A stretch of DNA of 64,000 bases, taken from NCBI RefSeq assembly GCF_001528665.1, contig NZ_BBYJ01000022.1:1-64000 (forward strand), given 5' to 3'. The notes beneath the pieces were generated by a model. It was not told the origin of the DNA. It ran no database searches and saw only the letters and a program-made list of their open reading frames with translations. Shown in pieces: positions 44,169 to 52,824 of the stretch. Positions within the stretch are counted from its first letter, which is position 1, and every line of letters starts with the position of its first letter. The position numbers and the translations under genes were made by a program. The DNA is from Microtetraspora malaysiensis (lineage in GTDB: Bacteria; Actinomycetota; Actinomycetes; Streptosporangiales; Streptosporangiaceae).

Positions 44169-45682
44169 TGAGGATCCGCGCGCAGGTCGCGATGGTGATG
44201 AACCTCGACAAGTGCATCGGTTGTCACACCTGCTCGGTGACCTGCAAGCAGACCTGGACCAACCGCGAGGGCACCGAGTACGTGTGGTTCAACAACGTCG
44301 AGACCAAACCCGGCATCGGGTACCCCAAGCACTACGAGGACCAGGATCGCTGGCACGGCGGGTGGCAGCTCGACGGCAGGGGCCGGCTGACCCTGCGCTC
44401 CGGCGGCCGGCTGAAGCGGCTGACCCGCATCTTCGCCAACCCGGACCTGCCGTCGATCGACGACTACTACGAGCCGGCGACGTTCGACAAGGACATCCTG
44501 GTGAGCGCGCCCGGCGGCCTGAACGACACGCCGGTCAAGCGGCCGCACTCCGCGCTGACGGGCGAGCCGATGGCCGTGGAGTGGGGAGCGAACTGGGAGG
44601 ACGGCCTCGGCGGCGCGCACGAGCGGGCCGACCGCGACCCGAACATCACCCGGATGCCCGCCGAGGCCGCGGCGAAGGTCAGGTTCGAGTTCGAGAAGAC
44701 CTTCATGTTCCACCTCCCGCGGATCTGCGAGCACTGCCTCAACCCGGCCTGCGTGTCGGCGTGCCCGTCCGGGGCGATGTACAAGCGGGAGGAGGACGGC
44801 ATCGTCCTGGTCGACCAGAACCGGTGCCGGGGCTGGCGGATGTGCGTGTCGGCCTGCCCGTACAAGAAGGTGTACGTCAACCACGCCACCGGCAAGGCCG
44901 AGAAGTGCACCCTGTGCTTCCCGCGGATCGAGGCCGGCCAGCCCACCATCTGCTCCGAGACGTGTGTGGGGCGGCTGCGCTACCTCGGCCTCGTCCTCTA
45001 CGACGAGGACGCCGTCCTCGCCGCTGCGTCCGTGCGGGACGAGCGCGACCTGCTCGACGCCCAGCGCGACGTCTTCTGCGACCCGCACGACCCGGCGGTG
45101 CGGCAGGCGGCCCGCGACGCCGGCATGCCCGAGGAGTGGGTCGAGGCCGCGAAGCGGTCCCCGGTGTGGCGGCTGATCAGCGAGTACCGGATCGCGCTGC
45201 CGCTGCACCCGGAGTACCGGACGCTGCCGATGGTCTGGTACGTCCCGCCGCTGTCGCCGGTGCTCGACGCGGCCGGCGCGGCGGGCCGCGACGACACCGA
45301 CGCCGACGACGTCTTCCACACCATCCGGGACCTGCGCATCCCGGTGGAGTACCTCGCCGAGCTGTTCACCGCCGGCGACGCCGACGCCGCCGCCGGGGTC
45401 CTGATGAAACTGGCCGCGATGCGCTCGTACATGCGGGCCCGGACCCTGGACGGCACGGTCGCACAGGACCTGCTGGACAGCATCGGGATGACCGCCGAGC
45501 AGGTCGAGTCGATGTACCGGCTGCTCGCGATCGCCAAGTACGACGAGCGGTACGTCATCCCGACCGCCTACAGCAAGGACGCCGCCGCCCTCGAGGCGCA
45601 GGCCGCCGCGCCAGGCGGCTGCTCGCTCGACTTCGAAGGCGGCCCCGGCCTGCCCGTCGACCTGACCCGGGGCCGGTCATGA
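44168..45682 (+). CDS. narH: Respiratory nitrate reductase beta subunit
   Basis: This 504-residue iron-sulfur subunit carries electrons from NarI to NarG. Four clusters are visible: CIGCHTCSVTC (Cys16, 19, 22, 26, as in E. coli), CEHCLNPACVSACP, CRGWRMCVSACP (Trp in place of one Cys, the usual 3Fe-4S site) and CTLCFPR with a later CSETC. The long C-terminal region is typical of NarH. It overlaps narG (1 bp) and narJ (4 bp). Confidence 0.97.
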   Translation: MRIRAQVAMVMNLDKCIGCHTCSVTCKQTWTNREGTEYVWFNNVETKPGIGYPKHYEDQDRWHGGWQLDGRGRLTLRSGGRLKRLTRIFANPDLPSIDDYYEPATFDKDILVSAPGGLNDTPVKRPHSALTGEPMAVEWGANWEDGLGGAHERADRDPNITRMPAEAAAKVRFEFEKTFMFHLPRICEHCLNPACVSACPSGAMYKREEDGIVLVDQNRCRGWRMCVSACPYKKVYVNHATGKAEKCTLCFPRIEAGQPTICSETCVGRLRYLGLVLYDEDAVLAAASVRDERDLLDAQRDVFCDPHDPAVRQAARDAGMPEEWVEAAKRSPVWRLISEYRIALPLHPEYRTLPMVWYVPPLSPVLDAAGAAGRDDTDADDVFHTIRDLRIPVEYLAELFTAGDADAAAGVLMKLAAMRSYMRARTLDGTVAQDLLDSIGMTAEQVESMYRLLAIAKYDERYVIPTAYSKDAAALEAQAAAPGGCSLDFEGGPGLPVDLTRGRS

Positions 45683-46362
45683 CCGCGCCGTCGACCGACG
45701 CGGCCGCGGTGACCGCGGCCGACCGGACCCGGCTGTTCCAGCTCACGTCGGTGTTGCTCACGTACCCGGACGCGGAACTGCTCGGCGCCGGCGACGAACT
45801 GCGCGGCGCGGCCGCCCGGATCGAGCACCCACGCTTGCGTGGGCAGGTCGAAGAATTCCTCGCCTGGATGACCGGCACCGCCGATCCGATCGACGTGCAA
45901 CAGCACTACGTGCAAACCTTCGACCTGCGCCGTCGATCCGGCCTGTACCTGACGTACTACCTGCACGGCGACACCCGCAGGCGGGGCATGGCGCTGCTCG
46001 TCCTCAAACAGCGCTACCGCGCCCACGGCCTGCGGCTGGCCGCCGGTGAGCTGCCCGACCTGCTGCCGGTCGTGCTCGAGTTCGCCGCCACGGTCGGCCC
46101 CGGCGAGGGGGAGGCGCCGCTGCGCCAGCACCGGCGCGGCGTCGAACTGCTGCGTGCCGCCCTCGCCGACCTCGGCACGCCGTACCACCTGCTTCTCGAC
46201 GCGGTCACCGCCGTCCTGCCCGAGCTGACCGACGCCGACCGGGAGGCCATCGCGGAACTGGCCCTCGACGGCCCGCCCGTCGAGTCCGTCGGCCTGGACT
46301 CCCTGGGCCTGGACTCCCTCGCCCTCTACCCCATCTGCCCCTCGTCGGAGGTCGCGCGGTGA
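45679..46362 (+). CDS. narJ: Nitrate reductase molybdenum cofactor assembly chaperone
   Basis: This 227-residue NarJ/TorD-fold chaperone is needed to insert the molybdenum cofactor into NarG before membrane attachment. Family features are LTSVLLTYPDAELL near the start, VQQHYVQTFDLRRRSGLYLTYYLHGDTRRRGMALL mid-protein and a helical C-terminus. Near the end a 15-bp tandem repeat codes GLDSLGLDSL. It overlaps narH and narI by 4 bp each. Confidence 0.95.
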   Translation: MTAPSTDAAAVTAADRTRLFQLTSVLLTYPDAELLGAGDELRGAAARIEHPRLRGQVEEFLAWMTGTADPIDVQQHYVQTFDLRRRSGLYLTYYLHGDTRRRGMALLVLKQRYRAHGLRLAAGELPDLLPVVLEFAATVGPGEGEAPLRQHRRGVELLRAALADLGTPYHLLLDAVTAVLPELTDADREAIAELALDGPPVESVGLDSLGLDSLALYPICPSSEVAR

Positions 46363-47108
46363 ACACCGTCATCTGGATCGTCCTGCCGTATCTGTGCCTG
46401 GCGGTGTTCGTCGGCGGTCACGTGTGGCGATGGCGCCGCGACCAGTTCGGCTGGACCACGCACACCAGTCAGCTGCTGGAGAGCCGGATCCTGCGCCTGG
46501 GATCGCCGCTGTTCCACCTCGGCGCGTTCGGTGTCATCGGCGGGCACGCCATGGGGCTGCTGGTGCCGGCCTCGGTCACCGCGGCGGTCGGGATCCCCGA
46601 GCACCTCTACCACCTGACCGCGGTCTGGGGCGGCACGGTGGCCGGCGTCATGCTCGTCGCCGGGCTGGTCCTGCTCATCGCCCGCCGCTTCGTCAACGGG
46701 CGGGTCCTGCGCACGACCACCCCGATGGACAAGGTGCTCTACGTCGCCCTGGCGGCCATGGTCGTGCTCGGTATGACCGCCACGGTCGCCGTCAACCTGC
46801 TCGGCGACGGATACGACTACCGGGAGACGATCGCCGTCTGGTTCCGCAGCGTGTTCTGGTTCTCCCCGCGTAGCGACCTCATGGCCGGCGCGCCGCTGGT
46901 CTACCAGCTGCACGCCATCGGCGGCTTCCTGTTCCTGGCGTTGTGGCCCTTCACCCGGCTCGTCCACGTCTGGTCGGCGCCGCTGGCCTACCTGTGGCGC
47001 CCGTACGTCGTCTACCGTGCGCGCCGCGGGTCCGTGCCGGCCGCGCCGCCCGCGCCGGCCGCCGTGCGCGACGCGACCACCCGCCGGAACGTGTCCCCGG
47101 CCAGCTGA
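46359..47108 (+). CDS. narI: Respiratory nitrate reductase gamma subunit (cytochrome b)
   Basis: This 249-residue membrane anchor with five helices oxidises the quinol pool and holds two haems b. Haem ligands can be assigned as His53, His63, His185 and His203; the spacings (10 and 18) match E. coli NarI (56, 66, 187, 205). The start is GTG at 46359, overlapping the narJ stop. The cytoplasmic tail is Pro/Ala-rich. It completes the narK-hemerythrin-GHJI operon. Confidence 0.96.
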   Translation: MNTVIWIVLPYLCLAVFVGGHVWRWRRDQFGWTTHTSQLLESRILRLGSPLFHLGAFGVIGGHAMGLLVPASVTAAVGIPEHLYHLTAVWGGTVAGVMLVAGLVLLIARRFVNGRVLRTTTPMDKVLYVALAAMVVLGMTATVAVNLLGDGYDYRETIAVWFRSVFWFSPRSDLMAGAPLVYQLHAIGGFLFLALWPFTRLVHVWSAPLAYLWRPYVVYRARRGSVPAAPPAPAAVRDATTRRNVSPAS

Positions 47109-47264
47109 GCGGCACGCAGGCCCTCCTTTGCGGACATCCGTGCGCCCGGAAGGCTACCGTCCGGGAGCCCCCTCGCCGATGCCATCGCTGCCGCCGGATA
47201 GGCCGGATCTTGCCTCTTCCCGCCTGCCAACTTCGATCAGGTGGCGGTGGTCGCCGCCGCATGT

Positions 47265-47744
47265 TCACTTCGCTCGGAGGGCGGCGAGCAGGGCGAGAGC
47301 GCATCCCGTCAGGTGCTCGGGATCCGCCGGCGAAACATCGATCAGCTCCAGATGGGCCGCGCCGATGGGGTTGCGGTAGAGAGGCTCGCCCTTCGCGGTA
47401 CGGCCGACGAAGTCCTGGGTGTAGTCGAAGGCCGCCCCGGCCGTGAAGTACAGCTCGTCGCCGTCGTAACCGACCGTCGCGTACGCGTCGGTGTAGCCGT
47501 CGGCGAAGAGGCGGAAGTCCGGCTCGCCGGCGCCCTCCTCAAGGGTGGCGAGTATGCCCTCGGCGAAAGAACGCACATCGGCGGCCTGGGCGAGCCCCAG
47601 CAGGTACGGGGCGAGTTCGATCAGCCATGACCCGTCCGGCCGGTGACGGCGTACCGTGAACCGGACGGGCCGGCCGGCGAGATCCGTGAGACCCGCGAAC
47701 TCGGCGATGATCTCGCTCGCGTCCCGTATCACCTCGAGGTCCAT
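47265..47744 (-). CDS. Hypothetical protein
   Basis: This 159-residue soluble protein is not recognised. It is acidic, with no signal peptide or membrane helix. Stretches such as RPVRFTVRRHRPDGSWLIEL and GYDGDELYFTAGAAFDYTQDF suggest a beta-rich N-terminal half. The start chosen is the ATG at 47744, behind GGTGAG; an ATG 39 bp further upstream is possible. It is convergent to narI with no strong hairpin between them. Confidence 0.6.
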   Translation of the reverse strand: MDLEVIRDASEIIAEFAGLTDLAGRPVRFTVRRHRPDGSWLIELAPYLLGLAQAADVRSFAEGILATLEEGAGEPDFRLFADGYTDAYATVGYDGDELYFTAGAAFDYTQDFVGRTAKGEPLYRNPIGAAHLELIDVSPADPEHLTGCALALLAALRAK

Positions 47745-47912
47745 TCGCTCACCGTAGTGGGCGAATGGCGCGGAATCGCGCACGCGTTCCCCGTGATGGT
47801 CACGCAGTTTCCGGCGAGTTAAGGATCTTGCCCCATTCCGGACATCTCCAATTGGTGATCGAAACCTACGGTCCTGAGTCGACAGCCACGATCACTCCTG
47901 GAGGAGATCTCT

Positions 47913-48368
47913 GTGAAGTTCGCCAAGATCGGCATCGCCGCCGCGGCTCTGGTGGGCGCCAGCATCGTTCCGCTCACGGTCACCGCCGGCCCCGCCAACG
48001 CCGCCTCCTGCGGCGGCTCGCTGATCGACAGCATCGCCGTCAAGAACAGCAGCGGCACGACCTACGGCACGGTGAAGCTCTACTACAGCTCCTCCTCCGG
48101 CACCAACTGCGCCCGGCTCGACCGTGTGGTGAACCCTGGAACGAAGAAGGGCATGATCCTCTCCCTGTACGCCTGCGGGAGCGGCTGGTCCGTGAGCAAG
48201 TGCCACCAGGACTTCTACGCCATCGGCCAGGACAGCGGGCAGTTCGGCGAGTACGCCGGGCCGGTCACGGTGTACGGCAAGGGCCGTTGCGTCCAGGTCG
48301 AGGCGAGCGTTCAGGCCGCGAACAACGCGTGGGCCAACTACCACAGCCCGGTCTTCCACTGCGGCTGA
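47913..48368 (+). CDS. Small secreted Cys-containing protein
   Basis: This 151-residue protein has a clear signal peptide (about 1-31, KIGIAAAALVGASIVPLTV core, ANAAS cleavage region). The mature 120 residues contain six cysteines likely forming disulfides and many Ser/Gly/Tyr, in a beta-rich pattern. It is probably an exported actinobacterial protein of unknown function. It starts with GTG behind GGAGGAG (47901-47907). A strong hairpin follows. Confidence 0.85.
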   Translation: MKFAKIGIAAAALVGASIVPLTVTAGPANAASCGGSLIDSIAVKNSSGTTYGTVKLYYSSSSGTNCARLDRVVNPGTKKGMILSLYACGSGWSVSKCHQDFYAIGQDSGQFGEYAGPVTVYGKGRCVQVEASVQAANNAWANYHSPVFHCG

Positions 48369-48381
48369 TCGGCGCCGGCCT

Positions 48382-48424
48382 GGCTCGCTGACGCGCGCTC
48401 CCATGAGTTCCGCGTCAGCGAGCC
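48382..48424. terminator. Bidirectional terminator hairpin
   Basis: Perfect 14-bp arms GGCTCGCTGACGCG and CGCGTCAGCGAGCC enclose a 15-nt loop. The hairpin lies between the convergent secreted-protein gene and the histidine-kinase gene. Confidence 0.8.
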
Positions 48425-48428
48425 CGTG

Positions 48429-49475
48429 CTACCCGCTGAGCGATGCCGGCGCGGCCGGTCGGGGGAAGCGTGCGACGAATCGCGCCCCGGAGGGGCTGTC
48501 CTCGACGGTGAGGGTACCGCCATGGTCTTCGGCGATCTGCCGGGCGATCGACAGGCCCAGGCCACTGCCGCCGGCGTCCTTGGCCCGCGCCTCCTGCAGA
48601 CGCGCGAAACGCTCGAAGATGATCTCCCGCTGCTCGGGCGGCACCCCGCTGCCGTCGTCGTGGACCTCCAGCACCGCCGCGTCCCCTCGATGTTCGACGG
48701 TGACCCTGACGGAGGAGTGGGCGTGGCGCTCGGCATTGTCCATGAGGTTGTTCAGCAGCCGGGTGAGGCCGATCCGGTCGCCGTTGACCATGACACCGCT
48801 GCTGAACCTCCTGACCACCCTGACCTTGCTCTGCCGATGGTCGAGCTCGCCGGCCACCAGGACGCCGAGGTTGAGGAGGTCATGGTGGCCGGCGACGCCC
48901 GCGTCAAGCCGGGAGATCTCCAGCAGGTTGCCCACCAATTCCTGCAGCCGCTCGACGGACTCCAGCAGCCTGTCGGCGATTTCCGCCCAGTCGGTCTCCT
49001 CCCGCCCTACGAGCGAATCCTCGATCTCGGCACGCATCGCCGCGAGCGGGTTGCGCAGGTCATGGGAGGTGTCCGAGGCGAATCTCAACTGCTCCTGGAT
49101 CGCCGCCTGAGCCCGCTCCAACGCCTGGTTGGTGGCTCGTGCGAGCTCCTTGAACTCGTCGTCATGGCTCGGCAGCGGAACCCGCTCGCTCAGATTGGAA
49201 GGCCGGATCGTGGCGAGTTTCCCGCTGATGGCACGTACCGGCTGCAGGGTCTTGCTCATCATCCGATACGTCACGAGTGCGGTGGCCGCGATCAGCAGGA
49301 GTGAACCACCGATGAATCCAGCCAGTACGGGGGCGCTGCCGTAGAGCCGAGGCGGGGGAGCGGCCATCAGGAGCATCAGGCTGGCGAAGACGCAGACCAG
49401 CGCCATGACGGTGCTCGCCACGGTGGTCACACGGGTTTTGGCGGAGCAGTTCCGCCACGCTCTCAGGCTGATCAT
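48429..49475 (-). CDS. HAMP sensor histidine kinase, orphan
   Basis: This 348-residue membrane kinase has two helices (about 19-38 and 48-70) with a very short outer loop, then HAMP (about 70-125), HisKA with phospho-acceptor His138 in ASDTSHDLRNPLAAM, and HATPase with NNLMDNAERHA (N box), DDGSGVPPEQ (G1) and GSGLGLSIARQIAEDHGG (G2). No response-regulator gene adjoins it: the upstream neighbour is the divergent FUSC-like gene. The partner is therefore elsewhere, or was lost. The small sensor loop suggests sensing within the membrane. Confidence 0.92.
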   Translation of the reverse strand: MISLRAWRNCSAKTRVTTVASTVMALVCVFASLMLLMAAPPPRLYGSAPVLAGFIGGSLLLIAATALVTYRMMSKTLQPVRAISGKLATIRPSNLSERVPLPSHDDEFKELARATNQALERAQAAIQEQLRFASDTSHDLRNPLAAMRAEIEDSLVGREETDWAEIADRLLESVERLQELVGNLLEISRLDAGVAGHHDLLNLGVLVAGELDHRQSKVRVVRRFSSGVMVNGDRIGLTRLLNNLMDNAERHAHSSVRVTVEHRGDAAVLEVHDDGSGVPPEQREIIFERFARLQEARAKDAGGSGLGLSIARQIAEDHGGTLTVEDSPSGARFVARFPRPAAPASLSG

Positions 49476-49809
49476 CCCGGAAACGCCCCGGATGTAGCGG
49501 TAGAAGGTCTAGCCGGCTGAACAGTAGATGGAGTTCGCTCTATCTCCACGTGCGACCACCTCGGTGACTCAAGATGACGCGTCCGTGTCATTCATCATCG
49601 CAGGTCCGCGTACGTGCCTTGCGGCAGCTCCCCGGCGGGCAGGGGCTCTCGCGCCGGAGGCGCCGCGTGACGGAAGCCGCGCCGCTTCAGGCCGCCGGTT
49701 CCGGCGTACAGGAGGCCGTTGCCACCCCGACCTGCACCTAATGGCTGGAATCACAAGAATTCAGGGCAAATGTGATCCTAATGTCATAAAGATCCGCCAT
49801 TGTAGAGGA

Positions 49810-50907
49810 GTGCGAACGTGGCTCAGTGATCAGGTCAAGCGACGGCTGGGCACGTTTGGCCTGCTCGTACCCTCTATCGCGCAGTGTTCCGTGGGTGCCG
49901 CGCTGGCCTGGATCGTCGCCGTTCACCTGCTCGGCCACGACCACCCTCTCTTCGCGCCCATCTCCGTGATGATCTGCGTGGGCGTGGGGCTCGGGCAGCG
50001 GCTGCGCAGGGTGGTCGAGCTGGTGCTCGGCGTCAGCCTGGGCGTGGGCATCGGCGACCTCCTGGTGTCCTGGATCGGCTCGGGCCCCTGGCAGATGGCG
50101 CTCGTGATCGCGCTGGCGATGACCGTCTCGGGGCTGCTGAACAGCGGCGAGCTGTTCGTGTCGCAGGTGGGGTCGTCCGCGGTGCTGGTCACCATGCTGG
50201 TGCCGGGTGCGGACTCCGGCGGGCTGGACCGGATGGCCGACGCGCTCACCGGCGGCATCATCGGCATCGTCGCGGTCGCGCTGCTGCCCGCCAGCCCGGT
50301 CACCATCGCGGGCAAACATCTGTCCGGCGTGCTGGACGCCCTCTCCACTCTGCTGGAGCAGGCCGCGGAGGCGATCGAGAAGAGCGATATGGACCTGGCC
50401 GCCGAGGCCCTGGAGTGCGGACGCCGGACCCAGACGGCGGTCGAGGAGTTCGCGGCGGCGCTGGAGAACAGCAGGGAGATCATCAAGATCTCACCGCTGC
50501 GCTGGCATCACCGGGCCAGACTGGCCAGGTACCAGACCGCCGCCGTACCGGTGGACCTGGCGCTGCGCAACGCGCGGGTGCTGGCCCGCCGCACGCTCGC
50601 GGCGCTGGGGGAGGCCAGCCCGCCGCCGGCCGCGCTGGCCGAGTCGCTGCGCGAGGTCTCGGAGGCGGCGCTGCTGCTCCAGCTCGAACTGGGGGCCGGG
50701 CGCGAGCCGATGCTGGCCCGGCAGGCGTTGCTCGCCGTCGCCGCGCGGGAGCGGCCCAAGAACCTGGGCTTCTCCGCGAACGTCGCTCTCGCGCAGCTGC
50801 GCTCCATCGCCGTCGATCTGCTCGAGGCGACCGGGATGGATCACGACGCGGCCTCGGCCGCCCTGAGGCCGCTGGACGAGCCGAGCGGCGAGAGCGTGCG
50901 CGGCTGA
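49810..50907 (+). CDS. FUSC/aromatic acid exporter-like membrane protein
   Basis: The N-terminal half has a hairpin of hydrophobic helices (QCSVGAALAWIVAVHLL, PISVMICVGVGLGQRLRRVVELVLGVSLGVGIGDLLV, then QMALVIALAMTVSGLL and SSAVLVTMLVP), typical of the FUSC/ArAE family. The C-terminal 200 residues form a cytoplasmic helical region. The family includes aromatic acid exporters (AaeB), but this member is half-size. The start is uncertain: GTG at 49810 is next to GAGGAG, and an in-frame ATG exists at 49741. It precedes a two-component pair on the same strand. Confidence 0.78.
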   Translation: MRTWLSDQVKRRLGTFGLLVPSIAQCSVGAALAWIVAVHLLGHDHPLFAPISVMICVGVGLGQRLRRVVELVLGVSLGVGIGDLLVSWIGSGPWQMALVIALAMTVSGLLNSGELFVSQVGSSAVLVTMLVPGADSGGLDRMADALTGGIIGIVAVALLPASPVTIAGKHLSGVLDALSTLLEQAAEAIEKSDMDLAAEALECGRRTQTAVEEFAAALENSREIIKISPLRWHHRARLARYQTAAVPVDLALRNARVLARRTLAALGEASPPPAALAESLREVSEAALLLQLELGAGREPMLARQALLAVAARERPKNLGFSANVALAQLRSIAVDLLEATGMDHDAASAALRPLDEPSGESVRG

Positions 50908-51046
50908 GGCCGGAGCAGGCACCCGCACCCGCAGACCCCCTGATGATCGTGGTTGCCCGGTGCGAAACTCCGGAGCGGACAGCGCTGCCGCGCGGACAAG
51001 TCGGTCGACGCTAAGATCAGATCATCTGTGCCTGTTCTGGTGGGGG

Positions 51047-52108
51047 ATGGTGACCGAGCACACGCGGCCGGAAGGCCGCCCGCGCAGTTCACTGGCGGCG
51101 GCCGCGGTGACGCTGTCCCAGCTGGGGCGGCTGCGCGACCTGCCGGTGGTCCTCATGCTGGCATGGATCGGCTGGCTGGCCATCCCGTGGCCGTTCGGCG
51201 GCCCCGGCCAGGCTCGTGGTACGGCCGACCAGCGCCTCAGCGCGGGAGATCAGCGCCTCGACGCGGGAACATCCCCAGATCGTACGAGCGGCTCCGACGC
51301 CGATGCTGAGCCGGTCGCCGATCCTGGTGCGCCGGCCGGTGACGGCCCGGGCGCCGCTGTCACGACGGGCTGGTCGCTGCCCGCGCCGCCCGCTCAGCTG
51401 CGGCTCCTGGTCAAGCCGGAACGGCGTCCCGCGGTTTCGGCGGCGCCGAAGGCGAACCTGTCGAATGCACGGGAACCGGACCCGCGGGATCCGAGCGAGG
51501 CGCGACTGATCGCCAGGGAGCGGGCACGCATCGCGGCGGAGGTGCACGACGTCGCCGGGCACGGTCTCGCCACCATCGCCATGCAGGCCGGGGTGGCCCT
51601 GCTCATGCTGGACGAGCGGCCGGACCAGGTCCGCGAGTCCCTTGAGGCGATCCGTGCCACCAGCACGAGGGCCCTCGACCAGCTGCGTTCCGCGCTCGAC
51701 CTCATCGATCCCGTCGCGCCGGATCACGACCTGCCCCGCCTGATCGACGAGATGCGGACGGCGGGGCTGCCCGTGGAGCTGCGACCGGTGGAGCCGGAGG
51801 TTCCCGCCCACCTTCAGGACACCGTCTACCGGGTCGTACGCGAGTCGTTGACCAACGTCGTGCGGCACGCCGGACTGACCACGGCCCTGGTCAGCGCCGC
51901 CACGGAACCGGGCGAGTTCGTCCTGGAGATCGCCGACGGCGGGCGCGGTCCGCTCGGAACGGCCGAAGGCCGAGGGCTGGCCGGGATGCGGGTACGCGTG
52001 ACCGACGCCGGCGGCGTGTTCGGCGCGGGCCCCGGCGACGGCGGCGGCTTCCGTGTCGTGGCCCGTTTCCCCTTGCCTGCGGAGACCCTGCCTGCGGAGA
52101 CCGTGTGA
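51047..52108 (+). CDS. NarL-family sensor histidine kinase (HisKA_3)
   Basis: This 353-residue kinase has a single or hairpin membrane segment (about 33-50), a long low-complexity linker (about 55-145) with an imperfect duplication DQRLSAG/DQRLDAG, then HisKA_3 with His167 in RARIAAEVHDVAGHGL and a HATPase domain (ESLTNVVRHAG and AEGRGLAGMRVRV). The C-terminus ends in a 15-bp tandem duplication coding LPAETLPAET. Its stop overlaps the start of the response-regulator gene. The start at 51047 follows a GGGGG run. Confidence 0.88.
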   Translation: MVTEHTRPEGRPRSSLAAAAVTLSQLGRLRDLPVVLMLAWIGWLAIPWPFGGPGQARGTADQRLSAGDQRLDAGTSPDRTSGSDADAEPVADPGAPAGDGPGAAVTTGWSLPAPPAQLRLLVKPERRPAVSAAPKANLSNAREPDPRDPSEARLIARERARIAAEVHDVAGHGLATIAMQAGVALLMLDERPDQVRESLEAIRATSTRALDQLRSALDLIDPVAPDHDLPRLIDEMRTAGLPVELRPVEPEVPAHLQDTVYRVVRESLTNVVRHAGLTTALVSAATEPGEFVLEIADGGRGPLGTAEGRGLAGMRVRVTDAGGVFGAGPGDGGGFRVVARFPLPAETLPAETV

Positions 52109-52824
52109 CCACGGGAACGCCGCATGGCGCGGCCGCACCGTACGCCGACGGCAGCCGTGTGGGCCCGTCGGCGGATCGGGTCAAGGTGGCGCTGGCCGAC
52201 GATCAGGCGGTCGTGCGCATGGGGTTGCGGGCGCTCATCGACCGTGAGCCCGACCTGGAGTTCGCCGGTGAGGCGGCGGACGGCGCGGCGGCGCTCCGGC
52301 TGCTGCGTGAGACCCGTCCCGACGTCCTGCTGCTCGACATCCGCATGACCGGCATGGACGGCATCGCCACGCTGCGCGCGATCGCCGCCGACCCCGACCT
52401 CAACGGCACCCGGGTGGTCGTGGTCACCACCTTCGAGATCGACGAGTACGTGTTCGCCGCGTTGCAGGCCGGGGCCAGCGGGTTCCTGCTGAAGGACAGC
52501 GCCCCGGAGGAACTCGCCCACGCGATCAGGGTCGTCGCCTCGGGCGAGGCGCTGCTCTCCCCGTCCGTCACCAAGAAGGTCATCGGCCGGTTCGGCCGCC
52601 ACGACGCCGCTCCGGTCGAGGGCCTGGACATGCTCACGCCGAGGGAACGCGAGATGGTCGCGTGGGTCGCCACCGGCCGATCGAACGCGGAGATCGCCAA
52701 GGAGCTGGTCATCAGCCCCGACACGGTGCGCACCCACGTCAGCCGGGCCATGGTGAAGCTCCGTGCCCGCGACCGCGCCCAGCTGGTCGTCTTCGCGGTC
52801 AGGTCCGGGCTGACGGTTCCTTGA
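52105..52824 (+). CDS. NarL/LuxR-family response regulator
   Basis: This 239-residue regulator has a receiver domain (about 25-145) with acidic pocket ADD, phospho-acceptor Asp78 in LLLDIRMTG and Lys in FLLKDSAP, and a LuxR helix-turn-helix (about 172-235, LTPREREMVAWVATGRSNAEIAKELVISPDTVRTHV). The first 25 residues are an extra tail. It is coupled by a 4-bp overlap to its kinase. Its last 26 bp overlap the convergent secY gene. Targets are unknown; the FUSC-like gene upstream is a candidate. Confidence 0.92.
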   Translation: MTTGTPHGAAAPYADGSRVGPSADRVKVALADDQAVVRMGLRALIDREPDLEFAGEAADGAAALRLLRETRPDVLLLDIRMTGMDGIATLRAIAADPDLNGTRVVVVTTFEIDEYVFAALQAGASGFLLKDSAPEELAHAIRVVASGEALLSPSVTKKVIGRFGRHDAAPVEGLDMLTPREREMVAWVATGRSNAEIAKELVISPDTVRTHVSRAMVKLRARDRAQLVVFAVRSGLTVP

